The notes under the pieces were generated by a model that was not told the DNA's origin, ran no database searches, and saw only the letters and a list, made by a program, of their open reading frames with translations. Positions 58,210-64,000 of a stretch of DNA of 64,000 nucleotides are shown one piece after another. Position 1 is the first letter of the stretch. Each line of letters begins with the position of its first letter. Origin of the DNA: Lunularia cruciata (lineage: Eukaryota > Streptophyta > Marchantiopsida > Lunulariales > Lunulariaceae). Location of the stretch: contig OX419762.1 of assembly GCA_948567375.1 (NCBI GenBank), positions 30,396,608-30,460,607 on the forward strand, in the 5' to 3' direction. A program made the translations under genes and the position numbers.

Positions 58210-58555
58210 ACATCAAGGACATGGCCACTAACTATGAGGAACCACAATGAGAGGAGGAGTCAAACATGCCATATGCCATCCTCTCAAATAACTATTGCAC
58301 ACCAACATAGTAGCAACTCCACAACAAGTGCCATATAACCTACACCACAAACCTACACATATAACTGTCCATACTACCATCAATGTTTGGGATGTGGCAT
58401 GGTGCACAATTGTGCATATGATCCTTCCAAAAAATATCATTGCATTGTTCCAACATGAGGAGTTTGGAAGGCAAAACCTCACATGTTCATAAGATAGTGC
58501 AACCTATAGTTGGATCAAGTGTTGGTGGCGTAGTTTGTTGTAGATATATAGGTAT
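58210..58555 (-). pseudogene. PHD finger and integrase C-terminal remnant, copy 2
   Basis: The minus strand reads YGTCCGVATMLVC, then RGWHMACLTPPLIVVP, then a stop and WPCP-stop-CT-stop. It aligns with the copy 1 PHD. The Trp and His-x2-Cys are intact, the second ligand pair has lost a Cys to Tyr, and the final CPRC has Arg turned into a TGA stop. Confidence 0.8.
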
Positions 58556-58559
58556 ACAA

Positions 58560-59120
58560 GAACAGAAGCCATTCTAGGAATGGGTTACCCAAAACTCATG
58601 AAGTGAAAATGATTGGTAAGCAAGATGTACATGATTCACAATGCTAGAATAGTGAGAAATCCATAAGGTAGAATGCATCAAATGTAACTTGAAGCAAAGG
58701 CAACACTAAAACAAATTGAGAATAACATATGGCTAACAGACTAGTAAACCACAATAAAATTGAGAACTCTATGCAAACAATTGCAAGAAATAGGTAAAGT
58801 TATGTAAATGACTGCCTGTAAGCAGTGCATGAATGATAAAAATAAAAAAGTGGGTTGGAGTCGGGTAGGAACATTGTATACAAAAGAGGTCCCATGAATT
58901 AGGCAAAGAGCAAAGGAAAAATAATAAGGAAGGAATTAGTTGGGGAATGGAGGAGTGGAACAATGCAAGAGCTATAGGATGATGTGGCTATATAAACCTA
59001 TCAAAGTGTAGCAGGGTGAGCAAAGCAAAAAAGGACAGGATATAAAGTATATCACAACAAGTGATATGGATGCTTGAGTCCTAAAACACTAAACATCAAA
59101 AGGAAGCAGAAGGCGGCCAT
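58560..59120. repeat. Dispersed repeat inside copy 2, CpG-decayed copy
   Basis: Homologous to 47,636-48,215. It begins CAGAAGCCATTCTAGGAA and ends near AAACACTAAACATC and GAAGCAGAAGG. Most CGs of the intronic copy are TG or CA here. Confidence 0.85.
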
Positions 59121-59165
59121 AGTAAAACTTCACGAAAACACCTGCAATATATATTTTGTAGATAA

Positions 59166-60175
59166 ATATGTATCTGCACATACAATTTTCAAGCTTGGAT
59201 CCATACTACCATTAATGTTTAGGAGGTTGCATGGTCCACAATTGCCCACATGATCCTTCTAGATAGTGTGGCATCCTTCCTTCCAACATGAGAACTTTGA
59301 AAGGCAAAACCTCACACACTCTCAAGATAGTATAGCATGTAGTTAAATCAAGTGTTGTTGGTGCAATTTGTTATAGATATACATAATCATTTGGATGAAA
59401 TTGATGGATTGAGTGTCTATAACCTCCTCCTCAAATAGTAGCATAATGTAAGGTATTTTTATACTGATAAATCACTAAGTTCTCAAATTCCATTGGCATC
59501 ATTCTTTGAAAGGTTATCCCTACAAGAACATGCATTTATTATACATTTGGATCATCTAAGTTCAAAACTACGATATGATCATGACAAATGGCTATAGGTA
59601 AATTTGGATCTTGGCTATAGAATAGAAAGTAAGGAAAGAAGGATGCTATGGAGACTTTCAAGTTGAACCAATAGCCCATGGCCAACCAAGGTAAGTGGAG
59701 ATCTCAATTTCCCAAGTGGTCTCTCTACAAAGCATACTTATATGCAATTCTTTCTTTACCATCTGAACCACTCTCTTTGCAAATCTATCTACCTCAAGGT
59801 GATCTTAAGAGGTAATATGGTGATCAATCTAGGCCTTTTTACACAAAGCCTAAAACTCTCCCAAGAACTCTATACCTTGATAAGTCAAGATCTCAATTGT
59901 TGCACCAAATTAATTGAGAACTTGATCCAAGAATGAGTAAGTTGTACTTTCATTGGACTTTTTACCAACTTAATCCACTTTGAGAAGTACTCCACCATAA
60001 TCAAAACATACCAATGATGTCTCACAATTTATAGTAAATGTCCAACAAAGGCCAAACTCTAATCCTATGATAGCTAGTGGGTTTATGGTGGAATAGGAGT
60101 ATTGAATGATGCTTAATCTCAATCACCAATTGCAAGTTTAGCAACACGCTATTGTACATTAGTCTACATAACAAA
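59166..60175 (-). pseudogene. Integrase remnant, copy 2
   Basis: Restarts upstream in the element relative to 58,555: bases 59,166-59,400 repeat the same integrase C-terminal region seen at 58,349-58,555. It continues through the catalytic core, where the minus strand reads VDRFAKRVVQ, with Lys at the third catalytic position, as in copy 1. Heavily mutated. Confidence 0.75.
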
Positions 60176-60720
60176 CTTGATGTTTACTTGCTACCACCTA
60201 TCTGCAAGAATCACCCATCCAAAGGAACATTCTCCAAAATGTATGCTAGAAAAACTGCTTGATGAACCTAGAGATGTCATAATACACATATCATCTCCAA
60301 GAATATACCAGAATGGGGATCCTATATAGACCCTAACCTTGTCCAACATGTGCATATCCCTGACATGGCCATCAAATAAATCACTAAATGAATGGTACCA
60401 TGTCTTTCCAAATCTTGTGCCCCCAACAAGGTGTGGGTCTTTAGCCTTGATTTTTCATATTGGTAACAAATTTGGATACCTATAGGCCAAGTGTACCAAA
60501 TGATGTAGAGAGACTTGTCTAGCAATATTATCTCCTTCCACATACAAGTACCTTTAAATATATATGTTTGTCTATAATACCGTAGCTAGTCTAGTGTTGA
60601 TCCCATCAAACAGATCCAATAGGCATACTCCTTCCATTGGGTATTGCCAAGCAATAAGTGTGGTCACCAAAGGTGACAAGGTAATAAACTCCAAAATCTC
60701 ACCCTCAAATTGGTCTACTT
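60176..60720 (-). pseudogene. Methyltransferase remnant, copy 2
   Basis: The minus strand reads CLLDLFDGINTRLATVL-stop near 60,580-60,650 (motif I), then LLGAQDLERHGTIHLVI (60,375-60,425) leading to the decayed PCQ region, and an ENVP-like complement near 60,220. The fused junction near 60,190-60,200 joins integrase to the methyltransferase middle and removes RT and the methyltransferase C terminus. Confidence 0.82.
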
Positions 60721-61700
60721 GTGGTACAAAGGCTCCATTCCAAGCATATTATACCAATTGATTTCCAAGTTGTTGTAATACTTCATCAAAATGGAACAGA
60801 TGGAACAACCCTACTTATGCTCCAAATCCAAGTGATCTACTCTAGTATGTGGGTATCATGTACATGGGTGTTCCTCTCCAATAACTCATTAGGCCAAGTT
60901 AAAAGTGGAGATTGATACATGGTCCTTGACTCTAGTGAACCCAGACAACCATTACTAAAGTGCATTGGTAGGCAACATACATGTCTCTCACCTGACTACC
61001 AACCTAGCCTGTAGGAAGTTGTCTCTTCCCAGTAATTAATGCTGAAAACCTATGGGATATAACACTTCTCCACCAACTAGCACATTATATGACTCAGTTA
61101 ATGTTACAATGGCTTGAGCTATCACCAAAGAACTATCAATCAAATGATTGTGCTAAACTTGAACAATGAGCTACTCATATGTGATGTACTATGTGGAACC
61201 ACCCTCTAGAGATTTCCATATCTAGAATTGATATCCTTCTACATTGGTCTTCCATACCCCAAGATCAACAACTACGGCCTTCTCCAACATAAGAGGTTGT
61301 GCACCAAAGTCTAATAAGACACTTTATGGTGTATAGACATTTCTTAAAGGTCCAACCAAACTAAAAATCTCACTTTAATTTCCAATAGGAACTCCAAGTG
61401 TAAACCTAGCTCTCTCAAATGTAGGTCTAGCAAGTAACTCTTCCAACCTAGTAGTTCCTCTGCTTACCATAAGCCACTAGTAGGCAAATGGATCCCATGC
61501 TTCTCAACCAAGTTTTCTCCACCAGCAACCACCTTTGCTCTAGAAGTATAAAATATACTATCCCTATTCTCACAAAGTGTGAAAGCCAAGAAAAAAACAC
61601 TAGAGCTAGGTCAACTCCCAATGTAAATATGTCATTGGTTGAGAACAAATTGGACCACATAATCAACTAAGCCGCCCCCAATATTTTATTAGACATTGTC
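60721..61700 (-). pseudogene. Protease and linker remnant, copy 2
   Basis: Minus-strand VLLDFGAQPLMLEKA (about 61,275-61,320) matches the copy 1 protease motif, including Phe after the Asp. The linker YAWNGAFVPQVDQFEGE runs in frame into the methyltransferase without the duplication found in copy 1. Confidence 0.7.
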
Positions 61701-63420
61701 TCTATAGAAGTAGATGGTTACTAGTAACTAGTCTATCATGCACTCCATCATCACTTACCACACCTACACTAGACCATTTAATACCCATGGATGTTGCTTA
61801 TAGCATCTCAAAGACTTGGGAAGTTTGACCAGTTGACCAAATTTTCCTCTTTGTAGGTCTATCTCCACTCATGCTCCTTTAGGCCAAAGAGCATGTATTA
61901 GACTCCTAGTTATTATGATGGATGCATCTGCCTATGCTAATCCACACATGAAGTCAATGATATCATTATAAATAATCTAAGAGATAAAAGACTCAACACC
62001 TTAAGTTTGATCTCCTCTAAGCTATAGTTATGCAAGTTTTTGCTCCAATTATTCAATCCAAGTAGCCATAGTTGTATCAAAAGCAAAGGTAGGTATTGTG
62101 CTCCTACCAGGTATGGGTCCTCTATTGCCACCTCTACCACCTCATCCTCCATGACTTGGGACTCCTCTACCACTATCCATAGTAGCCCTACTACTCTGTA
62201 AATCTAGATGTAAGTCAAAGCATTGGTCACTAGTGCGACCAAATCTATGGCAATAATCATACCACCTTTGGGTTGGCTGAGGTGCTCTAGAGGTATTGTA
62301 CTACTACCCTAGGTTCACTTTCTCTTGTGATGAGGTCTACCACAATTCCAACAAGCAACACTACCACTCATTGGCTACTATTGACTAGGAAATGAGGGTA
62401 AGGGTCTAGGTGCACTAGGAACTCCTCTTGTTCCATAAGATTGGGGTTGTCCATTTTAGCTCCAAAAGCCAACATGGTATGGTGCACTCTATTTCACTCT
62501 AGAAAAAATAAAAATTTTGGATGAGATCTCCTTACCAATCCTGATATCACCACTCTCTACTCCACCATGTTGAGCTTAATGCGTTCTGCCAAATCAAAGA
62601 CCATTGCCAAAGTTGGTGAGATAGCCTTCAAAAATGTAGTATCATGTATTTTATGTTGCAACTCTTTGTCTAGTATCTCATACTAAAATTGGACAGCTTG
62701 GGCCTTAGTAGCTGCTTAAGTGAAATTGATGAGCCATCTCATGCAAGTGTATGCTTTGCATAGGCTTTCTCTCTTCAGCCTCCTATTGAAACTCCTACAA
62801 GCTCTTCAACTTATCAATCCACACTCCCTAGTAGTTTTGCCTCAAACATTGGAAGAACTCCACCATGAGGTTAAACCTTAGTACTACACCACCTCTTGTA
62901 CTAATACCTCCACTCATCATAGGACTATCTCCAATTAGTGCACCTTCATTACATACACCAATGTTATTAGAGCTAGAACTTGTGGGTATTACTAGTCTTC
63001 CTCTAAAAACTAAGCTTGAACTGATGGAAATGTAGTTTGAGACCAATATTGTTCCATAGTTCACTCTACTCCAAATGTGCTCTCTTAAACTTATGATAAC
63101 CATCCATCTTTGGCCCTCCAAGTGTTTGAACAACCCCTTCTATGCCATGAAGGATGTGAACAAAGTTGTGTTCCACATTTGTCATAGATCGCACTAACTT
63201 TATCAAACTATCAAACTCTTGGATGAATCATCCAACTCAATGGTACCCATCGTACCATAGTATGCTTTGTATCTCACCATAAATGTATCCACTCTCAATT
63301 GAATCAACTCATGTGTCCAACTCCAAACCAAAATCAATCTTCTCTCTCATTGGTACTTGAGATACGGGCTCATATCAAGCACCAATTGTATAAACCCATT
63401 TCATATTGTAGCAAAATATC
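61701..63420 (-). pseudogene. Gag remnant, copy 2
   Basis: Minus strand: CWNCGRPHHKRK-stop (first zinc knuckle, Cys pair intact), YDYCHRFGRTSDQC (second knuckle, first Cys changed to Tyr), and farther upstream NLMVEFFQCLRQNY matching copy 1. Stops and shifts throughout. Confidence 0.75.
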
Positions 63421-64000
63421 TTCTAGGATCCTTGGAGAACTTTATCATGAAATGTAATCCCAAATTGTATTTGTAACTAAAAGAACCACCAACAACCAAA
63501 CACCATCCACTAAGGTAACTCTAACTGTAACAACTACATTAGGAGAAAGGGCAACATGTAACTTACCATCACAATATGCACTTACACGATTTGAAAGTCA
63601 TCATTTCTTGCCTTATTGGAGAGAAACATAGGTAGTTTGATTGGTCATCAATATAACCTCACTATCAAGAGCACACTAGAGCATAAGTGCTCTGAATATC
63701 AAGGCACCTCACACAAAACATAGTGCACAAATAGGCAATAGAGAAGGGAAGAAGACCAATCACAAGAGATATAAAACAAGAACCCACCACCTCAAACATC
63801 TAAAGTGGGCGGACTCTACCACCATTTGGCATTTGATGTAATAGGAGCATCTATCTACTCTTATATTGCCAAGAATGGGATCAATTGTCCTTTCCTAGCC
63901 AAAGCTACATATGTATAAATATACTATAGACTATTCCACTAGTGTTTAGGACAACAAGTGAGTGTGGTATATGACCCATTTGTTGGTAGGGAGCTTGAGG
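63421..64000 (-). other. 5' leader of copy 2, cut by the window
   Basis: Aligns with the copy 1 leader, for example AGGACAACAAGTGAG at 63,950 and 15,535. No coding sequence. Confidence 0.65.

Larger units (their letters stand above)
56740..64000 (-). mobile_element. Retrotransposon copy 2 of the DNMT3/PHD family, truncated by the window end
   Basis: Aligns with copy 1 from LTR to leader in the same orientation but is much more diverged and CpG-depleted. It lost the segment matching copy 1 positions about 9165-11,640, which holds RT. It gained a nested solo LTR (57,400-58,149) and a 560-bp dispersed repeat (58,560-59,120). PHD, integrase, methyltransferase, protease and gag remnants remain. 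Its 5' LTR should lie about 0.7 kb beyond the window. Confidence 0.9.

Overview
The window looks like nuclear DNA of a green-lineage (streptophyte) eukaryote. Three spliced genes with consensus GT/AG junctions sit in a sea of LTR retrotransposons. Two are recognisable: a plastid-type lipid phosphate phosphatase epsilon and a Kish (TMEM167) protein. DNMT3-type methyltransferase sequence inside a retroelement has precedent in charophyte algae, so a non-flowering streptophyte is my best guess; the species is not determined.

Layout. 1-7.1 kb: non-coding DNA with a 200-N gap, two AT microsatellites and a CpG-bearing stretch without a recognised gene. 7.13-16.76 kb: Ty3/gypsy-order retrotransposon copy 1, coding on the minus strand, disabled by stops, a missing RNase H and small inversions. 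16.8-29.1 kb: AT-rich DNA with TE debris, including a solo LTR, a coiled-coil/minisatellite relic and a dead PIF/Harbinger-like transposase. 29.1-53.7 kb: a CpG-rich genic island with LPPE (37.10-39.30, minus), a 14-exon gene for a 795-aa protein I do not recognise (41.14-49.96, minus) and Kish (51.53-52.26, plus). 53.7-56.7 kb: AT-rich DNA with a second solo LTR. 56.7-64.0 kb: older retrotransposon copy 2, cut by the window end, carrying a nested solo LTR with a perfect 5-bp target duplication.

The main discovery is the retrotransposon family. Its polyprotein order is gag - protease - DNMT3-like cytosine-5 methyltransferase - reverse transcriptase - (RNase H) - integrase - PHD finger. Both copies keep remains of the methyltransferase and the PHD finger, so these belong to the family and are not chance captures. 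An element with both a DNA methylation writer and a histone-reader module could mark its own DNA or choose its chromatin. Both copies here are dead. Nearly every stop in the methyltransferase is TGA or TAG, as expected from C-to-T decay at CG and CHG sites.

Copy 1 also has a permuted LTR arrangement: the piece missing from its right LTR is present outside its left LTR. This is what integration of a two-LTR circle broken inside one LTR would leave. A dispersed repeat present in an intron of the 14-exon gene and again inside copy 2 has kept its CpGs in the intron and lost them in the TE, a natural contrast of methylated and unmethylated DNA.
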